Notes under the pieces: generated by a model
Seen by the model: only the letters and a program-made list of their open reading frames with translations
The model's database searches: none
Told to the model about the DNA's origin: nothing
In this document: piece after piece, positions 11,061 through 18,562 of the stretch
Layout: each line of letters begins with the position of its first letter
Numbering within the stretch: the first letter of the stretch is position 1
NCBI GenBank assembly: GCA_964035545.1
Contig: CAXIUT010000106.1
Coordinates: 1 to 32,422, forward strand
Direction of reading: 5' to 3'
Source: Bugula neritina
Lineage: Eukaryota; Bryozoa; Gymnolaemata; Cheilostomatida; Bugulidae
DNA length: 32,422 nucleotides
Position numbers and translations under genes: made by a program

Positions 11061-11347
11061 GTATTAAAATGTTTAAATCAAAGTATTTCTTTTAAACAGC
11101 CCATTATTTTCTTATCTTTTTAGTTAATATTTCATTTAATATTGTATTGCCAGGATAAATTGCTGAAAAAATAACATTGATGTTCGATAATACTCAGATC
11201 AATATTGAATTCTAAATGAACAAGACCTCTCAGAATATAAAATAGAACTTAAGAATCTTCTTAAATCATAGAATATATCATACATATGTTCACTGTCATT
11301 TAATGAATATAATTTAGAAATCGAATTGTAACGCTTAGATTATTCGA
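11061..11347. promoter_or_regulatory. Intergenic region with upstream block of secreted-family copy 0
   Basis: Bases from about 11163 to 11347 align with the region upstream of the four other family members (11920-12129, 13022-13230, 15492-15662, 16799-16950). Shared features include a run like AATATTGAATT, a TGTTCACTG motif and TTATTCGAATATG at the start codon. The TATA-like element of the other copies is degraded here, in keeping with the pseudogene it precedes. Confidence 0.5.
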
Positions 11348-11667
11348 ATGGGAAAATTTGCTACACGATTCTTTTAGTAGCCTGCCCACGAAGCTCCCTT
11401 CATGCTGAATTATTGTAAACTAATGAATATTTGTTAGTTAATCTTAATTTATAACCAGTTCGTGTATCTTAACCCTAACTCCCATCTCTAATTATATGTC
11501 CTCCTCCACTTCCTCCAATATAATGCGAATAAAACTACCTCAATACTCATCTTGCAGTTCTTCTATTTGAATGTTTTACCCTCCTAAAGAATGTGTGGCA
11601 GAAGAGGATATGATATGGAGGAAGAAGATGTAGATGTGGAAGAAGAAGATGTGGGAAAAAATGTTGA
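11348..11667 (+). pseudogene. Secreted Cys/Arg-rich family, copy 0, decayed
   Basis: After one extra G near the start codon, the leader KICYTILLVACPRSSLHAELLETNEY is recognisable as the family signal peptide. The frame then wanders. The final stretch reads Cys-Arg-Cys-Gly-Arg-Arg-Arg-Cys-Gly-Lys-Lys-Cys and a TGA at 11665-11667, but in a different frame from the leader. At least two frame changes are therefore needed, and I treat it as a pseudogene. Consensus error cannot be excluded. Confidence 0.6.
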
Positions 11668-12129
11668 TATTAATTTCATTTACTCATTTAAATAAACTTT
11701 AGTATTTTTTTTCATTGATAAGATCTTAATGGAGAACCATCATTTATCTTCTAAAGTTTACAAATAGTTTATTTTTGTCCATTTCTTGGTAAAAAATTCA
11801 AAAGAATATGGTATTAAGCTTTCCATTTAAATTTTTTAGTCCAAATGATGAACAAATATGAAATAAAAGAAATAAAATAGTTTATTTAAGATAGCTAGTG
11901 ATAAAACAATTGAATTTTCAGGTAAGGCCTTACTGAAAAGTAACAGTGATCTTCAATACTAAAATCAATATTGAATTTTAAATGAGCACAATCTTTCAGA
12001 AGATAAATAAAAATAGAACTTAAAACCTTTCTATATCAATAGAAAATATAATCAAATATGTTCACTGAAGTTTAGTGAATATAACTATAAATCGAACATC
12101 GAATTTTAGAAAAATATAATTATTCGAAT
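11668..12129 (+). promoter_or_regulatory. Upstream region of secreted-family copy 1
   Basis: From about 11920 to the ATG at 12130 this is nearly identical to 13022-13230 upstream of copy 2 and clearly related to the blocks before copies 3 and 4. A TATA-like element (TATAAATCGAACATC here, TATAAATAGAACATC in copies 2 and 4) sits about 43 nt before the start codon. Bases 11668-11919 are AT-rich with nothing recognised. Confidence 0.6.
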
Positions 12130-12654
12130 ATGAAAGTTTGCTACACAATTCTTTTAGCAGCTTGCCTACTCAGCTGTCTTCATGCTGAAGTATTGTAAAC
12201 CAACGAACATTTTTGGGGTGGATCTAATCACCTAAGTAATCCATCCATACCTCAACCTAGTCGTACATCTTAACCTGAGCCTCATCCAGATTGTAGATAT
12301 CAACCAGTACCTCAACCAAGTCGTACATCTGAGCCTGAACCTCCACCTCGCCCAACTAAATGTCGACCCAGATATCGTCCAAAGCATTGCCGACCCAATC
12401 CTCGTCCAAATTACTGTCGACCCAATCCTCGTCCAAAGCATTGTCGACCCAATCCTCGTCCAAAGCATTGTCGACCCAATCCTCGTCCAAGGCATTGTCG
12501 ACCCAATCCTCGTCGAACTGTTTGTCCAACCAGACCCAGAAGTTATACTCATACTACATCAAGAAACAGAGGTCAAAGATCTCGATCTCATTACAATAGA
12601 GGAGGAAGAAGAAGAAACAGTTATTCAGGAAGGAGAAGAAGAAGATATTACTGA
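12130..12654 (+). CDS. Secreted Cys/Arg/Pro repeat protein, family copy 1
   Basis: 174 aa, intact. Residues 1-19 are a signal peptide (MKVCYTILLAACLLSCLHA), probably cut before Glu-Val-Leu-Glu-Thr-Asn-Glu-His. The body starts with Ser/Pro-rich repeats (PSRTSEPEP), then five 9-residue units of the form CRPNPRPKH, and ends in an Arg/Tyr-rich tail (GRRRRRYY). One Cys per repeat suggests disulfide cross-linking of an extracellular material. The leader is shared with copies 0, 2, 3 and 4 but the body is not. In a stalked ciliate such a protein could belong to stalk, pellicle, cyst wall or extrusome; that is inference. I do not recognise a named family. Confidence 0.78.
12361..12523 (+). repeat. 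27-nt repeat array in copy 1
   Basis: About six in-frame copies of a 27-nt unit (TGTCGACCCAATCCTCGTCC plus AAAGCAT), each encoding a CRPNPRPKH-like nonapeptide. The middle copies are almost identical at the DNA level, so the array probably expands and contracts by slippage or unequal exchange. Confidence 0.85.
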
Positions 12655-12931
12655 TTTCATTAGACTACATTTTAATATATATTCGTAAGGTTAGAGTATC
12701 AATAAGATTTTATGGGTTATAATGGTAATATGTATCAACATTATGGTTATTTATTTTAGATTTTTTTTTTATAAAGCATCAAAGGACATATGGTTTAAGT
12801 GATCTTGATAAATATTCATAAAATGTATCAAAGAAAAATCTTAATTCGCTTTTAAACAATGGTTAACGAGAAATTCTTGAGTTTTTAAAGTTAATAAATT
12901 TAAAATTCAACTTGTAAATCGAAAGATAAAA

Positions 12932-13027
12932 TCATGAGAATCCAAAGAAGTCTTTGAGTCCTTTAGCACTTCCTAAAATAGAAAGAGCAGTTGATGTTTT
13001 ATCTTTTTTCTATAGTCTAGGAGGTAA
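12932..13027 (-). pseudogene. 3' fragment of the minus-strand coiled-coil gene, copy A
   Basis: On the minus strand this reads LPPRLEKKDKTSTALS, then GSAKGLKDFFGFS and a TGA. It matches the C-terminus of the gene at 17599-18135. Its upstream side is cut off at the start of repeat unit B, so only about 30 codons remain. Confidence 0.65.
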
Positions 13028-13230
13028 GACCTTACTGAAAAGTAACAGTGATTTTCAATACTAAAATCAATATTGAATTTTAAATGAGCACAATCTCTCA
13101 GAAGATAAATAAAAATAGAACTTAAAACCTTTCTAAATCAATAGAAGATATAATCAAATATGTTCACTGAAGTTTAGTGAATAAAATTATAAATAGAACA
13201 TCGAATTTAGAAGGTTATATTTATTCGAAT
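13022..13230 (+). promoter_or_regulatory. Upstream block of secreted-family copy 2
   Basis: Nearly identical to 11920-12129. It contains a TATA-like TATAAATAGAACATC starting at 13188, 43 nt before the ATG, and TTATTCGAATATG across the start. Conservation of this block among copies whose bodies differ suggests shared regulation. Confidence 0.6.
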
Positions 13231-13740
13231 ATGAAAGTTTGCTACTCGATTCTCATAGTAGCTTGCTTACTCAGCTGCCTTCATGCTGAAGTATTGTAAA
13301 CCAACGAACATTATTGGGGTGGTTCTAATTGGTGTAAATATCCAAAAAGACCTCCTCCAACATGTCCTCCACCACCACCGCCTCCACCTCCTCCAACATG
13401 TCCTCCACCACCTCCAACGTGTCCTCCACCACCACCGCCTCCACCTCCTCCAACATGTCCTCCTCCTCCACCACCCCCTCCACCACCACCACCACCACCT
13501 CCAACATGCCCTCCTCCACCACCTCCAATATGCCCTCCTCCTCCACCGCATCCAACAGTATGTCCTTATGTTTATCGACCAAAGTTACCAAGATTATCTC
13601 TTTTCAAATCAAGAGGCTGCTCTTCATACGGTAGAATGGGAAGATATTGCAAAGGTAGATGTAGAGGAGGAAGAAGATGCTGCAAAAGTTACGGTAGAAG
13701 AAGAAACTGCTGCACAGGATATGGAAGAAGATATTACTGA
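13231..13740 (+). CDS. Secreted Pro/Cys-rich repeat protein, family copy 2
   Basis: 169 aa, intact, TGA at 13738-13740. The signal peptide (MKVCYSILIVACLLSCLHA) and the following EVLETNEHYWGG are nearly the same as in copy 1. The middle, about residues 38-108, is polyproline broken at intervals by Thr-Cys or Ile-Cys (TCPPPPPP units), quite unlike copy 1. The C-terminal 50 residues are Arg/Gly/Cys-rich (GRYCKGRCRGGRRCCKSYG) and end Arg-Arg-Tyr-Tyr, as copy 1 does. Proline helices with regular cysteines fit an extracellular structural protein. On the opposite strand the same DNA gives Trp/Arg-rich and acidic frames, which are shadows. Confidence 0.78.
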
Positions 13741-14018
13741 TTTCATTAGACTATATTTTAATATATATTCGTAAGGTTAGAGTATCAATAAGATTTTTAT
13801 GGGTTATAATGGTAATATGTATCAACATTATGGTTATTTATTTTAGAATTTTTTTTTATAAAGCATCAAAGGACATATGGTTTAAGTGATCTTGGGGTTG
13901 GGGTTGGGGTTGGGGTTGGGGTTGGGCTTAATTCGCTTTTAAACAATGGTTAACGAGAAATTCTTGAGTTTTTAAAGTTAATAAATTTAAAATTCAACTT
14001 GTAAATCGAAAGATAAAA
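13741..14018. other. 3' flank of copy 2
   Basis: Bases 13741-13893 match 12655-12807 after copy 1 with only a few differences. Telomeric repeat follows (13894-13926), and then the match to unit A resumes at CTTAATTCGC. No gene is seen. Confidence 0.7.
13894..13926. repeat. Internal telomeric tract 2 (G4T2)
   Basis: About 5.5 GGGGTT units on the + strand. The flanks match 12801-12807 and 12840 onward in duplicate unit A. Bases 13895-13926 (32 nt) stand exactly where unit A has 32 nt of ordinary AT-rich sequence (12808-12839). The tract ends TTGGG, as the other internal tracts do. Confidence 0.97.
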
Positions 14019-14290
14019 TCATGAGAATCCAAAGAAGTCTTTGAGTCCTTTAGCACTTCCTAAAATAGAAAGAGCAGTTGATGTTTTATCTTTTTTCTAT
14101 AGTCTAGGAGGTAAATTAACTACATCTACAGTTTCTAGTATGTTATTTATTGATTTTTGTTAGAAAAATATTTCTTAAATAATAATTGCCAGTTGTTAAT
14201 TACAATTCTTTATATTTTTAGGTTTTAATAGTATATAGTCATACAGGTAGATCACATAATTTTTCTTTTCGATATAAATAAATGATACTT
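14019..14290 (-). pseudogene. Decayed copy B of the minus-strand coiled-coil gene
   Basis: The minus strand gives QKSINNILETVDVVNLPPRL, then GSAKGLKDFFGFS and TGA, matching the C-terminus of the gene at 17599-18135. Further upstream the similarity jumps: about 14160-14220 resembles 18240-18300, as though 400 nt between were deleted. No start codon was found. The upstream boundary is approximate. Confidence 0.55.
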
Positions 14291-14723
14291 TGTCCAAAAG
14301 TAGTAAAAATATCAGTTATTTTAAGGTTATATAATTTATTTATTCATATGTCCTTTAGTATAGAATCTTTGGCAGTGTTTTGAATTTGAAAAATCCATAT
14401 TATCTCGCTAGTATGGTGTCTATTGGAGAATTCTTTTTAAATTAAAGGATATTTTAGATTTATTTAGGAGGAGGGATTTGTTATTTTTTAAAAGTCGAAG
14501 TCTACTTAAAGGTTTTATTTATTGAAAAAACAGATAAAATATTTATAAACTTAATTTAGACAACAAGAACAAGAAAAAAAGATTTAGAAAAAAAGTTACT
14601 TGAATATTTGTCTTAGTTGATTCTGTTCTCAGTACCTAAGAAGATATCTTGTCTGATTATATATATTTTTTTTGTAACAGGATAAATAAATGTCACCTTA
14701 AAAAGATTTTGAAATAATCAATT
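14291..14723. other. Noncoding stretch before tract 3
   Basis: 433 nt of AT-rich sequence with no frame I can support. It includes T-rich and A-rich runs and ends at internal telomeric tract 3. It may be further degraded sequence of the duplicated coiled-coil gene region. Confidence 0.45.
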
Positions 14724-14793
14724 TTGGGGTTGGGGTTGGGGTTGGGGTTGGGGTTGGGGTTGGGGTTGGGGTTGGGTTGGGGTTGGGGTTGGG
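14724..14793. repeat. Internal telomeric tract 3 (G4T2)
   Basis: 70 nt of TTGGGG repeats with a single TTGGG variant unit near 14772-14776. The orientation is that of a right chromosome end. The right edge ends TTGGG followed by TAAAG. It separates the degraded coiled-coil copy from the degraded UBC copy. Confidence 0.96.
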
Positions 14794-15044
14794 TAAAGTT
14801 TTAATATCTCTTCAAATATGAATTTAGAGTCTATAAAGATGTAGAATTAGTAAAATGTACCAAGGTAGAGAGTAATTTAAAAGTTTTAACAATTGAAAGT
14901 TTTTTAAAAAAAGAATAGCTTTCAAAAGAGAGAGGAAAATGACAACCAGAGCCAATATAATTTAGAAGAAAACAGAATAAAACTTCAGAAACATTAAGAA
15001 ACTAATAGTATTAATGGATATCTAAAATAAATTGTTTAAATATC

Positions 15045-15343
15045 ATTTTATATCGAAAACAGTAATGGTAGATAAATCAAGTTGGGAATAGCTTCTATCA
15101 ATGTAGCAAAGAATGGTTAGTTTTGTACAAAATCAATCAGTAAAATAAATCAGTAAAATTACTAAGGAACATAATCTTGAAAGATTTTAATTGAATTTAT
15201 AAAAACAGCAATTTCTACAGTAATATACTCTTTGATGTGTTTAATGCTCAAGCAGACAATCAGTATACTTACTAATTCCTCAAAAAGCATATCCAATTAC
15301 TTTAAGAAATTATTTATCAGATAAAGATGAAGATAATTATTAA
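15045..15343 (+). pseudogene. Decayed 3' copy of the UBC-fold gene
   Basis: Bases from about 15098 align with the 3' half of the gene at 10403-11060: INVAKNGEFCTKS corresponds to INVAESGQFCTKT, and the DNA TTTAATGCTCAAGCAG is shared. In-frame TGA codons and frame changes break it (for example after Gly-Thr-Glu-Ser). The 250 nt before it, back to the telomeric tract, have no clear coding frame. It shows that the UBC-secreted-gene segment was duplicated as a block. Confidence 0.75.
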
Positions 15344-15662
15344 ATATTAAAATAATAAAATATTGATAATGCATCAATTAAAATAAGTCTTTAAAACAAC
15401 CCATAATTTTGCTTTCTTTTTAATTTAATTATGAATCATATGAAAAAATTGGAACAACATGCTGTCCGAAAGTTACATTAATATACTATACTCACATCAA
15501 TATTGCACCGAAAATTAAACGCCATCTTGTCAGAGGACACATAAAACTGAATAACCTTCTTTCAATTAATAGAACTTATAATGAATATGTTGGACTGAAA
15601 TCTAGTTAATATAGTTATAAATAGAACATCTAATTTAGAACACTTGATATTATTATTCGAAT
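15344..15662 (+). promoter_or_regulatory. Upstream block of secreted-family copy 3
   Basis: About 15492-15662 is related to the other family promoters and has a TATAAATAGAACATC element about 45 nt before the ATG and TTATTCGAATATG at the start. Bases 15344-15490 resemble the sequence after the intact UBC gene (11061-11160) and hold no gene. Confidence 0.55.
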
Positions 15663-16563
15663 ATGAAAGCTTGTTACTTGATTCTTTTAGCAGCTTGCCT
15701 ACTCTGCTGTCTTCATGCTGAAGTATTGTAAACCAACTAACATTGTTGGGCTGGTCCTTCAAGGAGTATTGTCAAAACCTGTCCTCCGATCAGACCTCCA
15801 ATTGTTTGTCCTCCTGCACCAAAAATTTTAGGATCATCATCTTTTGATTTTAATCCTTTGATTTGTTATCCTTGTGGTCGAAGAGGAAAATGTTGCAAAC
15901 CAGGAATATGCCCCATAGGTGGAATCTTTAACAGAGGAATATTTACCAAAGAGGAATATGCTGCAGAGGAAGAGGGTGTGGAAGAAGAGGTAAAGGATGT
16001 GGAAGAAGAGGGTGTGGAAGAAGAGGGTGTGGAAGAAGAGGTAAAGGATGTGGAAGAAGAGGGTGTGGAAGAAGAGGGTGTGGAAGAAGAGGTAAAGGAT
16101 GATGGAAGAAGAGGGTGTGGAAGAAGAGGGTGTGGAAGAAGAGGTAAAGGATGTGGAAGAAGAGGGTGTGGGAAGAAGAGGGTGTGGAAGAAGAGGTTAA
16201 AGGATGTGGAAGGAAGAGGGTGTGGAAGGAAGAGGGTGTGGAAGAAGAGGGTGTGGAAGAAGAGGGTGTGGAAGAAGAGGTCAAGGATGTGGAAGAAGAG
16301 GTGTGGAAGAAGAGGTAAAGGATGGTGGAAGAAGAGGTAAAAGGATTATGCAAATAGGCAAAGGATTGAGAAAAATAAAAAAAGGATTCGAGAAAAATCT
16401 CAAGAGGACTATGTTGCAGAGGTAGAAGATGTGGAAGAAGAGGATGTGGAAGAAGAGGATGGTGGAAAGAAGAGGTAAAGGATGTGGAAGAAGAGGGTGT
16501 GCGAAAGAGGTAAAGGATGTGGAAGAAGAGGTGTGGAAGAAGAGGTGTGGAAGAAGAGGTAAA
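15663..16563 (+). CDS. Secreted Cys/Gly/Arg repeat protein, family copy 3, frame disrupted
   Basis: The start is intact: signal peptide MKACYLILLAACLLCCLHA, EVLETNEHCW, a Pro/Ile/Cys-rich segment (CPPIRPPIVCPP) and CGRRGKCCKPGICP. From about 15955 a 600-nt purine-rich repeat follows. In the frame one base off, it encodes CGRRG and GKG units, as expected for this family. In the leader's frame it encodes VEEEG/VKD units until about 16102, where an extra base switches it to CGRRG. Further switches occur near 16170-16230. At least one missing base near 15947-15951 and one extra near 16102 would make a continuous Cys-rich protein. Whether these are consensus errors in a repeat or real decay cannot be told here. 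The 3' end is uncertain. Confidence 0.5.
15962..16562 (+). repeat. 15-nt purine repeat array in copy 3
   Basis: Dozens of units of TGTGGAAGAAGAGGG, with interspersed GGTAAAGGA spacers. One frame reads CGRRG/GKG, another VEEEG/VKD, the third VWKKR. The array contains several one-base irregularities and a non-repeat break at about 16345-16420. Confidence 0.9.
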
Positions 16564-16950
16564 GCTTCAGCTCATTAGTATGTCCTCCTTAGTCCTTCTG
16601 ATCTTCCCATTTAACTGCATTTAAATACTATTAAATACTTTTTTGTTATGTAAATATTCTAAAATCCTTAATCAATATTTAAAATTTAATTCTTTTCTAA
16701 AAAGATAATAGCCTGATCAAAACTGCTAAGTTCTTTAACCGTGAATATCCGAATCACATTACAGTCCTAAATCATCTTGACCATTCGTAATACCCATTCT
16801 AACATGAATGCAATTTTCTCAGAAGACACATAAAATTTAAGAACCTTCTTTAAATCAATAGAAGAATACATCTAATAGTTCACTGAAGTAGTTAGATACT
16901 AATTATAAATAGAACATCGCATTTAGAAGTTTATAATTATTCATTCTACT
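16564..16950 (+). promoter_or_regulatory. Spacer and upstream block of secreted-family copy 4
   Basis: Bases 16799-16950 carry the family upstream block with TATAAATAGAACATC about 45 nt before the ATG. Bases 16564-16798 are AT-rich with no supported gene; they may include the true 3' end of copy 3. Confidence 0.55.
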
Positions 16951-17359
16951 ATGAAAGTTGGCTATTTTATTCTTTTAGCAGCTTGCCTACTCAGCTGTCT
17001 TCATGCTGAAGTATTGTAAACCAACTAACATTGTTGGGCTGCTCCTAGATGGGGAGGTATTATCAAAAATTGTCGTTTTCCAATTAGGCCTCCAACTATA
17101 TGTCGTCCAATAAGACCAACGATATGTCCTCCTGCTTTACCAATAAGACTACCTAAATTGAAATGCACAAGTCAAAGATATTATTCTCCTTGGGGGTAGA
17201 GGAGGCAGATATTGTGGAAACAGAGGGAGATATTGTGGAAACAGAGGAAGATATTGTGGAAACAGAGGGAGATATTGTGGAGGCAGAAGAAGATGTTACA
17301 AAAACAGATCTAGAGGAAAAAGACATTGCAAAGGATACAGAAGAAACAGATATTGCTGA
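16951..17359 (+). CDS. Secreted Cys/Arg/Gly repeat protein, family copy 4, one-base frameshift
   Basis: Signal peptide MKVGYFILLAACLLSCLHA, then EVLETNEHCWAAP and a Pro/Ile/Arg/Cys segment (RPPTICRPIRPTICPP). After SQRYYSPWG the frame breaks at a run of five G (17192-17196). With four G it would continue GRGGRYCGNRGRYCGNR and end RNRYC with TGA at 17357-17359, matching the tail style of the other copies. As written, the leader frame instead runs into Ile-Leu-Trp-Lys repeats. The array in 17205-17290 is an 18-nt unit encoding GRYCGN. The homopolymer position suggests a consensus error, but a real frameshift allele is possible. Confidence 0.6.
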
Positions 17360-17598
17360 TTTCACTTTACTGCATTATGAATAATTTTTATACTTTTTAT
17401 TAAAAATTAAAGTTAAACGAAAAAAAAATAATTATGAATTTACAATGAATCGACTGTTCTATAAATTATTAAAATACCAATCCTATCCTTACTCTTCACA
17501 AAAAACATCAAGAAATATGCTATTTAAGTTATTTTGATAAAAAATCATGAAAAATTATTTATATTATTAAAAATAAAAACTCAATAAAGATTTTATTT

Positions 17599-18135
17599 TC
17601 ATTAAAAAATCATTAATAGTAGATGCTTGAGTTTTTGAAGTTAATAAATATAGAAATATTTTAGTTTGTCTTATGTATGCATATTCAAGATAAAATCATG
17701 AGAATCCGAAGAAGTTTTGAGTCCTTTAGCGCTTTTTGAATTGGCAAGAGTAGTTGATGTTTTGTTTGTTTTTTACAGTTTAGGAGGTAAGTTAACATCG
17801 TTTAGGGTTTCTAGTATGTTATTGATTGTTTTTTGTTGCTTTTCTAGCCGCTTATTGACAATATCTTAAAAGATTGAATGCTTTTAGATAAATGTACTTT
17901 CCAACTCGTTGATATTCTGATTAATCTTTTCTTGAAAAATATTATCTCTTGACTTATTTTCTTTCGTAAGTTATGTGGAATCTAGAATATCTGTGCTTTC
18001 TGGACTGATTTCTTTCGCCTTTTAATGCAAGTAGTTTATAGTTCTTTTGATTGAGGGAAAATCAAAGAGTTGTTAGTCTTCAACGATACTCTCATCTGAG
18101 TATTATTTAGGAAGAGTTTATACTTTTGTGATCAT
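17599..18135 (-). CDS. Coiled-coil protein, source of the duplicated 3' fragments
   Basis: 178 codons from an ATG at 18135-18133 to TGA at 17601-17599. The body is charged and helical (KRTINYLHEKAKEISPEST, EKINQNINELESTFIEKHS, KRLEKQQKTINNILETLND), with a Lys/Ser/Thr-rich C-terminal part. Relative to its two decayed copies it lacks one base near 17718. Restoring it would end the protein at GLK-x-FFGFS with a TGA at 17698-17696, so the last 30 or so codons here may be spurious. A 20-nt GTA...AG candidate intron lies at 18140-18159 just before the chosen ATG, so an upstream exon may exist, but no start was found for it. Confidence 0.62.
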
Positions 18136-18562
18136 TATTCTTTCAGCTTATCAATTTACTCCCAAACATTCGAGATATTCAATTGAGTTTATCATAGTAC
18201 TGTTTGAACGTTTTTTATTGGGTCGAAGAAAGAAGAAAAGAAATTTCTTCAATAATACTTGTCACTTATTAATTACTATTTTTTGTATTTTGATGTTTCA
18301 ATGGGATAGTACCTAATTCATTGATAGATTGTATTTCTTGTTTTTAGTTTTTATTTGAAGATTGAGTGTTAGAAAAGAGAGGTGATTGTAGCTTAATTAA
18401 GAAGTGTGTTTTCTTTATTCATGGAAAGTTTATAATTTTAAATAGTTCAAATAACATTTTATTTCATTTGAAAGTTTAAGTTACAATAAGTTGATTCGAT
18501 AAAGATATTTATCTGAATTGAGATCTTAAGTAAATACTATAGTTATTTAAATATTTTTGAAT
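18136..18562. other. Divergent intergenic region before Rpt2
   Basis: 427 nt between two divergently oriented genes. It may hold a missing 5' exon of the minus-strand coiled-coil gene, since about 18240-18300 resembles a segment of its decayed copy. It should also hold the Rpt2 promoter. No other gene is seen. Confidence 0.45.

Larger units (their letters stand above)
11920..14107. repeat. Tandem duplication, two units of about 1.1 kb
   Basis: Unit A (11920-13021) and unit B (13022-14107) both begin with AGGTAAG followed by an RCCTTACTGAAAAGTAACAG-like run, contain one secreted-family gene and end in the same 3' fragment of a minus-strand coiled-coil gene. The promoter, leader and about 370 nt after the stop are close to identical. 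The coding bodies in between are unrelated in sequence, and unit B has telomeric repeat in place of 32 nt of unit A. Confidence 0.85.

Noticed and set aside
12361-12523. CRISPR-like regular repeats
   Set aside because: The repeats are contiguous 27-nt coding units without unique spacers, in a eukaryotic chromosome.
13267-13591. Trp/Arg-rich and acidic repeat frames over copy 2
   Set aside because: They lie on the other strand or in other frames of the polyproline-encoding repeat and lack the conserved leader.
15943-16353. Ser/Thr/Pro-rich minus-strand frame over the copy 3 array
   Set aside because: It is the antisense of the purine repeat and has no conserved start or flanking family sequence.
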